Source of the DNA: Morchella semilibera
Taxonomy: Eukaryota; Ascomycota; Pezizomycetes; Pezizales; Morchellaceae
Reading direction: 5' to 3'
DNA: 64,000 nt
Assembly: GCA_009192285.1 (NCBI GenBank)
Contig: CM018604.1
Span: forward strand, 3,888,580 to 3,952,579
The notes beneath the pieces were generated by a model. It ran no database searches and was not told the origin of the DNA. It was given only the letters and a program-made list of their open reading frames with translations. Positions within the stretch are counted from its first letter, which is position 1. Every line of letters starts with the position of its first letter. Both the position numbers and the translations under genes were made by a program. Shown piece by piece: positions 55,481 to 64,000 of this stretch.

Positions 55481-56242
55481 TGCCTGAACCTTTATAGGGA
55501 GAAAGCCCCAGCACAGTAAGTGAATTTTCATGTTTCTCAACTCCGCTTCGAAGTCTATGCTGTGTACACACCCGTCCCATCTCCTCTTGCTAACGACCTG
55601 GTGCCACAGGAACACCGATAGAGGGAGCAGGCCCTGGGTGGGCCAATCATGGTCCTCCACGAAAATATTTTGTGTTCTCTCTTCCCGGCCCGAGTGTTCC
55701 TCGCCCCTCTGGGCAGGGATTTCGGGATCTATTTCCGCAAGTAAGACTCCAACCTCTGACTTTCCCAGACCTCTTCTTGTATCTATCCATAATGACAAAT
55801 TGATATTATTTAGGAGGCGTAACCTGTACCCAAGGTGCTCGTTTGAGTGCCAACGTAGTGGCCCCACATGAGTTATCATGACTATATCCAACACCTTTGT
55901 GTGGGTGCCGGTAGTCTGTACGGGTTCTTGAGTAAGTTCCCCTAGTGTAACCATTCTGACAAACTCTGTCAAGCACCATGACTCACTTATGTCAAGGAGT
56001 CGATATAGGGTGATGTGGTCGCGCAACACCGAGGACCCATCGAGATAGTAGGGGCGGTAACCTCCAACAAAGGGAATTTGCCGGTGTGTCTGCCCGGTAA
56101 GCTAGTTGTCCAACGTAATATAGATACCAGAACTCAAAACTGACCGAACAATCGCATATATAGCAATTACCCACGGCGCGAGTACTACCAGACCTGGTGT
56201 ACTCCCTCTACCTATAAGAGAGATAGGAGTTGTCTTACGCAT
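55358..56242 (-). pseudogene. Long frame with one in-frame TAG, probable decayed gene
   Basis: From ATG 56242-56240 a minus-strand frame runs 295 codons to TGA at 55358, interrupted once by TAG at 56104-56102. The first part holds a hydrophobic helix (LVVLAPWVIAIYAIVRSVLS) suggesting a membrane segment. The part after the stop is long, open and protein-like (RPYYLDGSSVLRDHITLYRL; SWCLTEFVRMVTLGELTQ). CAG-to-TAG would explain the stop. No domain is recognised. An 18-bp block inside it (56211-56228) is identical to 60783-60800, so both may belong to one repeat family, but there a different frame looks coding. A host gene or a transposon protein are both possible. Confidence 0.36.
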
Positions 56243-57319
56243 AGCCTCCACTTGCTGTGGTACCGGGTGGGGTCAAACTATATTGGTGGCCTGGTATTAA
56301 GGCGGTAGCTAGGGATGGCTATCTCGGTCACTGGGGAAGGCACGCGCAAGGAACGTGAGTTCTTGCACATAGTCCCGGGTGCTCTTACCGCCGACGGCAC
56401 CCTTTTACGGTTTGTATCAATATACAACCTATAGTCTCATACATCCCATAGTAAGAGAGACAGGGTTGTCTAGGCCAGTGAGCAGCTGAAATGCCCATAC
56501 AGGGTGGTGTAATAGCAAAAACTATCACAATTTCAATACCGATAGTTGTTAGTGTGTGTGGTAGATATGTTCTCGATTTTGCTTCCTGGTTGCTCTGCGC
56601 CCATAATGATATTTGTGTTTGAAGACCTTTCCTTCTCTATTCTAAAGTTACAGCTCGAGAAGCGGATTCTTCTTTGTTGCCGCGTATGGGAGTATGTCCA
56701 TCAAGTTGGCCGAAAATCCCGTAAGCGCCCAGACGCACATGTATTGTGGGTATTTCGAACTAGTAGCGGAAATATATGTAGTCAAGAAATATATAATAGA
56801 CCCCATTACTACTTTATCATTGAGTACCAAGGAGATGTCTTATATAGGGATATACATACGTTCTGGTACAAAGTCCACGGCACAATGGTTGGCTGTGCTC
56901 GGAAGCAACACACATTACAACACGGGATCAGAGTTGGGGTCGAGTGACGGATCATGATCACAGTGCATTTCGCTGTCTACTGGATGACTAATGGCTGCTA
57001 CAACAACCACCCTTCATATTTTGTCCCCTGGCAACGGGTATACTCAACAATTTAAGACAGACATAAATAATCCATCAGAGATAAGTGCAGGTAATAATCA
57101 TTCCTGGGTAGCTAATATTAAGAGGAAAAGGAACAAAGACAAGCAGCTATGTATGTTATCCATCATATGCCTGTATGAAACCTTTTACCTATTCCTCAAC
57201 GACCACGAACGCTGAGTAGGTTGTCATTTCTCTAGCCAGTACACATGTCTTTGATCCTTTTCTCGCATTATTGTGATCACCATTCGGACAAATCGTTCAT
57301 ATGGCCCCTGCTATTACCG
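56243..57319. other. Intergenic or relic DNA
   Basis: No gene is supported. A plus-strand frame at 56546-56947 (133 codons) lacks supporting signals. Confidence 0.42.
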
Positions 57320-57751
57320 CTAATTGATAACAAGCGTCACCTCCCCAACAACATCATACCCCCTGATCCAATCACTCACATCCAACCTATCCTCGCAACA
57401 GTCACCCACATTTGCCGCCTCCTCCTCATCCCCCTCCTCGCCGAGGGCAACCGGCCGCCCTCCCATCTCCGCCAACGTCCTCCTCCGCTGCTCCAGCAGC
57501 TTCTCAAACAGCAGCTTCATGCACCAGTCCAGTTCGTTTACCCTGAACTCGCAGTCCAGCAGGATGCGCTGCAGATGCAGGATTCGCATTTCGTGGTCGC
57601 GCCGGTTGGCAGGCGGGGAGGTTGCGTTTGGCTTTGGTTTGACGAGGGCGAGGAGTGCGTGTAGCTCTTGCGCGAGGTGGAAGTAGCATAGTGCCTCGCG
57701 GATGCGGGTGTCGTTTAGGTGCCGGTAGAGATGGGCGAGCGTGGGGTCCAT
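57320..57751 (-). CDS. Small helical orphan protein (143 aa)
   Basis: ATG 57751-57749 (CGCACAATGGA) starts 143 codons. Just upstream, CTAACACCCCCCAG looks like a branch point and acceptor of a leader intron, and before it the leader is C-rich. The protein is largely helical: residues 5-35 (DTRIREALCYFHLAQELHA), a Pro/Asn linker, then residues 50-95 (HEMRILHLQRILLDCEFRVN; DWCMKLLFEKLLEQRRR). An acidic linker (EEGDEEE) and a short C-terminal part with DVSDWIRGYDVV follow. No signal peptide. The paired-helix layout recalls the 2818, 3673 and 8102 products, but no shared motif proves kinship. GC-rich third positions support coding. Confidence 0.63.
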   Translation of the reverse strand: MDPTLAHLYRHLNDTRIREALCYFHLAQELHALLALVKPKPNATSPPANRRDHEMRILHLQRILLDCEFRVNELDWCMKLLFEKLLEQRRRTLAEMGGRPVALGEEGDEEEAANVGDCCEDRLDVSDWIRGYDVVGEVTLVIN

Positions 57752-58296
57752 TGTGCGGCTGGGGGGTGTTAGTTGGGGTAGATCGAGATGTGGTTGGGGG
57801 GGGGAAGGGGGAGCAGGGGGATGGACTTGGTTTAAGTTGGGGCACTGTGTATTAGGTAGTTAGCTTGATTAGGGAAGCTTTTGTTAGACAGGTATGTTGA
57901 TGTTTCGATTAACGTGCGAGGTACCAATGGCAGCTGTGATTGCTGAACGAGCGGAAGAGAGGGAGAGAAATGTGGGGCTAAGTCGAGGCAGAAGCAGCCC
58001 CCGTACCTGCTGCCTATTGACCACGGTGGTACCAAGGTCTTAGTTTAAGCGTTCTGAATATCCGCCCAACTTGGGAATTGCTGAAACCAAGGCTCGAGTG
58101 ACTGGTCATGATTGAACCGACTTCAATTCTGTACTTTACCAGTTCCTAGGCATTCCAAATATCGGCCGACTCTTAGAAGCAGCACATATGGAACAATAGT
58201 AGCGAGATATTTTGTAATAAAAGTTTGATTTCTCACAGGGGTTAAGTGTGTTGGCGAGCAGGCGGTGGTCCCGGCCATCCGTCCTGGAGATACATT
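57752..58296. other. Upstream region of the 57320 gene and intergenic DNA
   Basis: C-rich leader on the minus strand next to the gene, then mixed sequence up to the microsatellite. No other feature is supported. Confidence 0.42.
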
Positions 58297-58663
58297 GTTT
58301 TTTTTTCGTTTTTGTCATTTTTTATTTCTTTTTTTTCTTTTTTCTTTTCCTTTTCTCTTTGTTTTTTTTCGTTTTCGTTTTCTTTTTCTTTTTCTTTTTC
58401 TTTTTCTATTTCTTTTTCTTTTTCTTTTTCTTTTTCTTTTTCTTTTTCTTTTTCTTTTTCTTTTTCTTTTTGTTTTTCTTTTTCCTTCTCTTTTTCCTTT
58501 TCTTTTTCTTTTCCTTCTCCGTTCCCTCTTCCTTCTCCTTTCCCCCCCCCTCCCCCCTCCTCCGCTCCCTTCCCCTTTTCTTTTCCTTTTCCCATTTCTT
58601 CTCTCTTTATCTCTCTTTTTTCTACTTTTTCTTTTACCTTTTCTTCTACACTTTTTTCTTCTC
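58297..58663 (+). repeat. T/C microsatellite, mainly (CTTTTT)n
   Basis: About 370 bp of almost pure pyrimidine on the plus strand, centred on TTTTTC units and grading into CTTCTCC-type units at 58510-58570. All three plus frames and two minus frames are open through it only because stops need mixed bases. The Phe/Ser/Leu or Lys/Glu/Arg frames are not genes. Such tracts can form triplex DNA. Confidence 0.93.
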
Positions 58664-59616
58664 TGGGGGGCCAGTGGGGACATCACTGATCAGGGAATCC
58701 AAGTTTGATAATACATATTACGGACGGGAGGCAAAAGCATCGAATTAGGGATTGGAGTACCGAAAGAATACCAAGCTCTCTTAATGTTCGGTTGAGAGTA
58801 ATTAATGCAGCCAGGACTTTCTCGAGTTTAAGACCAATGATCTAATTTTAATTTCTCGTCCTGGGTGTCTATAGGTCCATAGCTCAGCAAAGACAATTAT
58901 AGATATCTCATTCTAAACCGACCACCCGCCCATGTCCGCTACCATCATGCTGTCAACCCTTCAGTATAGTAACTCACACCGCCAAACAAGATGAATTAGC
59001 TGTTTCAAGGAGGATAACTATAACTGCTTAGGCCCTGATAGGTAACCGTCCTCTAGATCAGGCACTTTTCGTCGTCTCTGACATTGGGGGCGATTAGCAC
59101 AATAGAGTTAAGGGCCCGCTGGCAAAGTGGTGATGTTTTCCAGGGACGATAAGGTCATTTACTTATTTAGTGCCTTCTTCGTGGGTATTCAGGTGAGTAA
59201 GGTAGGACACAACCGGTAAAATGGAGTTGACTAGGTTATGGACAGTAATGTCAGAATATGCTAGGTGCGGGGGCTATACCGTTCGGCTTTCCGGGGGATA
59301 GAATAAATTTCGTAAAATGTACTCCAATTGCCGCTTTTCATGCATGTGACAAGAAAGCCCGCCGAATAAAAAGACTCTTTCTCGATAGCTTCAGGTAGAT
59401 ATGGGAAGGCATGGAGGGTCCTTTAGAAAATATAGGTTTAGTTCTGTTGTATTTTTAACAACCTAAACATTTATCGCAAGATTAAGAACCTCCTATCCGC
59501 TAAAAGAGCTTCCACAAATATTCTCTCAGTACATGAGAACTCCTATTCAACCTGCCACATATTCTTCCACCCCAGTCCCTTGTCATCTTCCGTCTCATTT
59601 ACGAGCTTCGTCGAGG
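58664..59616. other. Noncoding DNA
   Basis: I see no gene here. Confidence 0.45.
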
Positions 59617-60036
59617 TCATCGTAAAAAGCCACCAAGTTCAACAGTGTCATCAGGGACTTCGCCGTCCCTAATTACAGCTTGTAAGACCTGGTCCAAAGC
59701 CAAGAGTTGCATTCTATGGTTACGGAGAATCCCATGAATGTTGTGGAGTATGTAATAGATGCGGACGTAGATAGCCCTCATTTCATCGTGCAGATTTTGC
59801 TCGTTGGGATTTCCCGATAGTATCACACTGGAGCATTTTATGTTCTGTATGGTGCATGGCAACGCGAAGGTTGACGTCGATTGTCTCACTCTCTTGAATC
59901 ATTTCGGTGATACGTTCGTAAAGTTCCTCGAGGGTCTGAATAATAAGTTTAGTATGAATATTCTGTATAACTGAGGTAGAATATGACTAACCTGGTTGTG
60001 AGAGCTCACTTGCTGAGGAGTGGACCAATAACTCAT
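59617..60036 (-). pseudogene. Frameshifted two-exon helical orphan gene
   Basis: ATG 60036-60034 begins exon 1 (60036-59992, MSYWSTPQQVSSHNQ). A 56-nt phase-0 intron (59991-59936) has donor GTTAGT, branch ATACTAAAC and acceptor TTCAG. Exon 2 starts at 59935 with a clear helix (TLEELYERITEMIQESE) but stops at a TGA after about 50 codons. The next frame then reads well to 59617 (NLHDEMRAIYVRIYYILHN; DQVLQAVIRDGEVPDDTV). A one-step frameshift near 59790-59830 would join them into about 140 residues, similar in length and layout to the 3673 product. It is probably a recently broken member of the small helical class, or contains an unrecognised splice. Confidence 0.42.
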
Positions 60037-60702
60037 TTTGAATCAGCTAGTCTCAGTCTATTGGTATAAATTAGTACCGCAAGTATAACTATGACGAGCA
60101 GGCAAACAAACAGGGGAAGAATATACGCGAACCTTTTCCTGAATGATAATTATTCCGGGCAGTTCTATGGAGGTTTGGTTGGGTCGTATTGGAGAACTTC
60201 GAGAAGGTTTGACGAAGGATGTAGAAGGCGGACTTATCCAATTCGGATTGCAAGGCACATTGTACCACCACACTTGTTAGGCAGGTAAATCCCAGGACTG
60301 GACTGCCCCAATTTTGTGCGGATAGGGCTATACCTATTTCATGGGATACCCGTAGTTTGCTTTGCCTCGGGGTGCCAGCCCCTTGGCGGAAACTGAGGTA
60401 GGTCTGGGCGGATGACTTTGGTATGTCAATAAGGGGGATTGCAAGGTTGCAATATAGGTCGGTACTACGGTCATGTAAATTCTTCATTCGATCTCACAGC
60501 TATAGGTTCTTACAGATCACAATATATAAAGCGTCCTTATCAATCTGTATATATGACATCCGATCGTGAAACATCTGCCCCTCCCTAAGCTACATAGGAG
60601 GCACCCAGTACCTATTATCACCCACTATTTATAGCGTGGAGAGTTCTTAGGTAGCTCTTACTCGTCAGGGACGGCACTCACCCGTACACCCATTCTACTT
60701 AC
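60037..60702. other. Intergenic DNA
   Basis: No gene is supported. A minus-strand frame at 60089-60487 (132 codons) has weak composition and lies directly upstream of the 60036 start. Confidence 0.42.
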
Positions 60703-61381
60703 CAGCCATATTCATCCACCCCATCTACCGCTACTTCCATAACCCTTCTCCCCTCCTCCAGCTGTACCAGTCTCCGAACCCTCCTATAAGAGAGATAGGA
60801 TTGTCTGAAGCAAACCCCATCACGGCAATAGATAATAACGGATGGCCTCATCGTGGGTCATCCGGTCAGTGGTATGGATAGGCCTACTGCTCCCTTTTGC
60901 CCCCGAAACTATACTGATTGCTACAGAAGAGCCTCCATAACTACCGTAGAATATCTGTGGTGACGGGATGGGGCCAGCGATGGAGTCCAGGGAAATATAT
61001 AGAGGCATGTAATATCCATTCCACTTGATTTTCCAATGGAAAAATTCTAATCACCGGATCGTATATAGGAGTTGGAGTCCAGGCATTTTATTGCCGGGTA
61101 TATTTCCGATGGCATACTCCCCTCTAGGTGGATAGAAAAGTATCGTACTTACCCTCACCCAAACTGAACTACCCGCTTCGATGGGGATGCTAACGAGTGA
61201 TATTTCCAAGAACAATCTCCTGCACTGCCAATAATTCAGGAGGCCATGCACGATTTAGTGCTGGTGTTAGCCGTCCATGATATACTCCCATATATATGAC
61301 TGGATAAAGGAAGCGGCTTCTCGCACCACCGTTCTTGCAAATGCGGGGCCCGCAAGGAAAATTAAAGGTAATGTATTTCAA
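60703..61381 (-). pseudogene. Decayed protein-coding relic in several frames
   Basis: Successive minus-strand pieces read like one worn protein. 61381-61190 contains RSRFLYPVIYMGVYHGRLTP. 61251-61051 contains STILFYPPRGEYAIGNIPGN. 61008-60820 is in the same frame as the previous piece with one TGA between, and contains PQIFYGSYGGSSVAISIVSG. After a further frameshift, 60830-60703 contains CFRQSYLSYRRVRRLVQLEE and ends at a GTAAGT donor-like site. At least two frameshifts and one stop separate the pieces. No family is recognised. The 18-bp block 60783-60800 recurs at 56211-56228, suggesting a dispersed repeat. Confidence 0.33.
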
Positions 61382-61447
61382 TTATTCGGGTTTGTCATGT
61401 GCCCCTGCTGATACCGGTTTAGGCCTTGTTGACCATGCATTCGGGGG

Positions 61448-61553
61448 CCGGTTGTGTACCAGCTAGGCTCCTCTGATACCAAGGTTGCCGACCTGGGGGG
61501 CCGGTTGTGTACCAGCTAGGCTCTTCTGATACCAAGGGTGCCGACCTCTACCA
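61448..61553 (+). repeat. Tandem duplication, two 53-bp units
   Basis: Units 61448-61500 and 61501-61553 both start CCGGTTGTGTACCAGCTAGG and end near GCCGACCT. They differ at a few positions only, such as CTCCTCT versus CTCTTCT and AGGTTG versus AGGGTG. A recent local duplication is likely. Confidence 0.9.
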
Positions 61554-62012
61554 CACGTGAATGGTAGCAAATGTCCGGAAGGAGGTATTCCTACGCATGT
61601 AGAGGGGAATCCTTGTATGTGCACCTAACTTACTCCGGCTCGAGATGAAGGCTGACAAGCAAAGAATGATATCCAACCGCTTAACTGTCGGCATAACAGT
61701 CAGAGCAGGGGGAGGCATGTTTGAATTGCTGGCGGCTGGTTGGACGAACGCTGGAGTCATTGCGACTTGGAGAGGTATAAATATTCACAATTGGGTGTGG
61801 ATTCAAGGAAAGTAGGTTTAGCACTACCTTTGTAGCAGTGCGGAACAAAACTAACGTGTATTCACAGGTGGGATATTGAGGACGGTTCAAACTGGTCATT
61901 CTTCGACGTCTCGAGGCACACCACCCCGGTAGCCGCCTCCTGGTGCCCTCCCCGTGTTGAATGGCTAGGGTTAGTATTGGCTCAGCGACTAACCCTGAAA
62001 TACGGAACTTTA
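61554..62012. other. Noncoding or relic DNA
   Basis: Minus-strand frames (61548-61760; 61681-62052) lack gene signals. I call no gene. Confidence 0.4.
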
Positions 62013-62038
62013 GTTGGTAGCCCAGCTGGGCTACCAAC
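62013..62038. repeat. Perfect 26-bp palindrome
   Basis: GTTGGTAGCCCAG is followed at once by its exact reverse complement CTGGGCTACCAAC, with no spacer. A perfect 13-bp-arm palindrome is rare by chance. It may be a protein-binding dyad or a junction between inverted element ends. Confidence 0.9.
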
Positions 62039-63260
62039 CGAACCGCTACCACATGTCTGCGGGGGTCCTAATGTATATGGAATATATAGTAAATATCAAG
62101 TATGTTCATACATATACGGTAATCTGCCCGTGGGGATCTAGGGTGGGAGGTGCTTGTTATCACCTTACGAAAGGAGGAGATCTAAACTGTTCGTTGCCGG
62201 GCCCCACCAACATAGAAATACTCTATTATGTCTTTCGTTTCCTATAGACATTGTAGACTAATTTCCTGCCATAATATAATAAGTAGACCTAAATTTGTCC
62301 GTCCTGTTCCCCTCCTTTTATAAGCCGTGTAACCCACATCGTCTGTTTCTTGATCCACCCGCCTCACTCATCCGCCCACCAACGCCGCCTCCAGCATACC
62401 CTATCAGAAACAGAAACTCATGTACTACCAGACGGGTGATATATATTATGACAATCAACCGCAGCGCTAGGACACGGAGAATAAATCCATGTATATTGGA
62501 ACACCCCGACACCAAAGCACATGACTCCACCTACCTAACCAGAAACAGGAACAAAATAAAGAAAAAGAACGGTCCAACCAAGTATTATCAATCCAATAGA
62601 CCGCGGGAGTGGTGGATAAATACAGGCGAATGGGGTCATGATTGCGCATCGCATGGATGTCTATGTAGTTGCCCCTAGGCTTGACAAGTACCTTGACGGC
62701 GTGAAAAGTTCTAGAGGTGAGCATAAGAAACGAAAAACCCTGATGCTGTATGCACCCACCAATAATGCCGAGCTGCACATCGGTACAAGCAAGGAAATGA
62801 AAGTGAAGATAAATAAATGAAAGAAAGACCATTAAATGGAAGCAAGATGCATAACCAGAAGATGGCAGGGGGTAGAGGCCCGTGCAACATAACGAGAAAA
62901 GAGGAGCCCTGAGCCACTCTTTGAGAAACGAATAGCATAAGAAAACATCATAAGGGGGAAGAGAACTGAAGGAAAATGACTTGAAATAATTGCCCCAAGC
63001 GTACAGATGTCCTGGAGCTAAATCTCTTGGTCGCTCCCCTCAAACACTACCATCTGGTAGTCACGGCGGATACCAGGTCGTTTAAGCCAGGATAATAGAG
63101 TCAATTCGGTGTGTGAGCCACCGGATCGCACAAGGTCTCCTGGGAATCACGGCGCTCGGTGATTGTGAAAAGCTTGTACTTGCTCCCTCGCGGATTCTCG
63201 GCCCTTGACCTGGGACAGTTTACGTCCTCTATCCGCTGTTAGCGAATTATATGATGGAGA
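62039..63260. other. Intergenic DNA with a promoter-like tract
   Basis: No gene is supported. 62300-62420 is C/T-rich, includes TTTTATAAG, and leads to ATG 62419, but that frame stops after 16 codons (MYYQTGDIYYDNQPQR). It could be a broken first exon. Confidence 0.4.
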
Positions 63261-63498
63261 TTAGGTAGCTCGGAGCGCACGGCCGCAGTTGTTATTCCTA
63301 TTCAAGGTACCAAGAGTAGTGTTGAAAGGGCAGGTTTTGCCCCTGGATTTGAACGTGTTGACATGGCGGCATTGAACCTCTAAATATGTAACATGTCCTA
63401 TAGCTAATTGTAAGCAAGCAAGCACCAAAAAGCCAGCATATTGGCAGGATGAAATGCGTATTACCACATCCCCACTGTGTTGGAGTGAAGTAGCACAT
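63261..63498 (-). CDS. Small Cys-rich protein with MC...WGCGH start (56 aa)
   Basis: ATG 63498-63496 follows a C/T/A-rich leader. Exon 1 (63498-63465) encodes MCYFTPTQWGC. A 67-nt phase-1 intron (63464-63398) has donor GTAATA, branch-like GCTTACAAT and acceptor GCTATAG. Exon 2 (63397-63261) completes 56 residues ending in TAA. The joined protein starts MCYFTPTQWGCGHVTYLEVQ, then C21, C34 and C49, so the codon split by the intron restores a C-G-H motif. Short fungal proteins beginning Met-Cys with a Cys-Gly-His motif about ten residues in are, from general knowledge, common and uncharacterised, and metal binding is plausible. An upstream acceptor (ATTAG) would add two residues and lose the direct CGH. 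Confidence 0.55.
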
Positions 63499-64000
63499 CG
63501 TATTGAGTTGAGTGAATAGGGTGTAAATGTGGGGTTTAATGCTCTGGAAGTTTTAATTCTGAAAGTCCAGTATGGGTGGTTGAAGGAGGGTTGTCGGGGA
63601 GGGATTGGACAGGATATAGATCTACTTAGTTCTTTGGGTGTCATGTGACATGGGTCATGGGTTAGGTGTTGGTAGCTTAAGCTGTCCAGCCTACATGTAA
63701 AGATACAAGTTGAATAACCTATTAGGCCATATTGACCTCGTGATTGGCCGATGAAGCCCACCATGAGGACGAGAGGATCCATGGCTAGGCTGCCCGCGGC
63801 GGGAGGCACACACAAACTTGGTGATAGGAGCAAAGGCTTTCATGTAGGGTTAGGGTTCGACACCACTGTGTAAATGTTTCTTGACGTCTTCTCTCTTACT
63901 ATTGGGTGCCTTGCCTACGGGTAGTCTTTTTTTCTGACCCAACTGAGTGAATATTGTTCCCTTTTGGTACGTATCTGGAACGTGTGCCATCGCAAAAGCG
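63499..64000. other. Upstream region of the 63261 gene and window end
   Basis: Next to the gene the minus strand is C/T-rich (63540-63610), fitting a promoter or leader. A two-unit telomere-like motif (TAGGGTTAGGGTT) lies at 63845-63857. No other gene is supported. Confidence 0.42.

Noticed and set aside
56112-56138. 26-nt intron removing the TAG region of the long minus frame
   Set aside because: The GTATCT...CTAG interval is too short for a spliceosomal intron, and its removal shifts the frame.
58242-58748. Several overlapping open frames of 117-166 codons on both strands
   Set aside because: They arise from a T/C microsatellite that cannot form stops in most frames. The products are only Phe/Ser/Leu or Lys/Glu/Arg.
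1-64000. Bacterial or phage features, CRISPR arrays, operons, Shine-Dalgarno sites
   Set aside because: Spliceosomal introns and a fungal-type hAT element show a eukaryotic nuclear context. No regularly spaced direct repeats were seen.

Overview
The window looks like nuclear DNA of a filamentous ascomycete. The evidence is short spliceosomal introns (mostly 54-78 nt) with GTRNGT-type donors, CTAAC-like branch points and YAG acceptors, pyrimidine-rich tracts before many ATGs, and a fungal-type hAT transposon. A truffle-like (Pezizomycetes) lineage is a guess from the repeat-rich, orphan-rich texture and is not demonstrated. There is no operon, rRNA, convincing tRNA, CRISPR array or bacterial feature.

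Layout. 1-10 kb is gene-dense. It holds short genes I do not recognise: two possible minus-strand genes (1810-2228, 2448-2737), a tandem pair of helical paralogues (2818-3213, 3673-4053), a charged helical protein (4581-5114), a two-exon gene ending in a CxxC knuckle (6466-7076), a small coiled-coil gene (8102-8473) and a 300-residue basic, disordered protein (9230-10132). 10-28.7 kb is mostly decayed or noncoding. It contains one convincing five-exon gene (15373-16365), a decayed reading frame (12283-12933), a palindrome of about 325 bp (23713-24038), a 58-residue lysine-rich gene (26626-26802) and a run of more than 7 kb (16.4-23.7) with no gene I can support. 28.7-38.6 kb is gene-bearing again: a divergent pair (28731-29132 minus, 29638-30249 plus), a P-loop relic (32625-33038), a three-exon gene (33115-34189) and genes at 34805, 35877 and 38043.

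38794-41625 is a complete hAT transposon with matching terminal inverted repeats, an identical 8-bp target-site duplication and an intact two-exon BED-finger transposase. 42.8-43.1 kb has a possible Pol III-type SINE. 44.0-47.1 kb carries two minus-strand genes, one ending in a hydrophobic anchor. 47-64 kb is mostly repeat or relic DNA, with genes at 53604, 57320 and 63261, a frameshifted gene near 59.6-60.0 kb, and a T/C microsatellite at 58.3 kb.

Common themes. Apart from the transposase, almost every protein lacks a recognisable domain. Spliced genes here mostly use phase-1 introns. Several proteins carry a C-x2-C-G-x(n)-C knuckle at the C-terminus, and others are short paired-helix proteins. 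No pathway joins these genes. The coherent picture is a repeat-rich chromosome segment carrying lineage-restricted small genes plus transposon activity. All splice models come from reading frames and consensus sites only.
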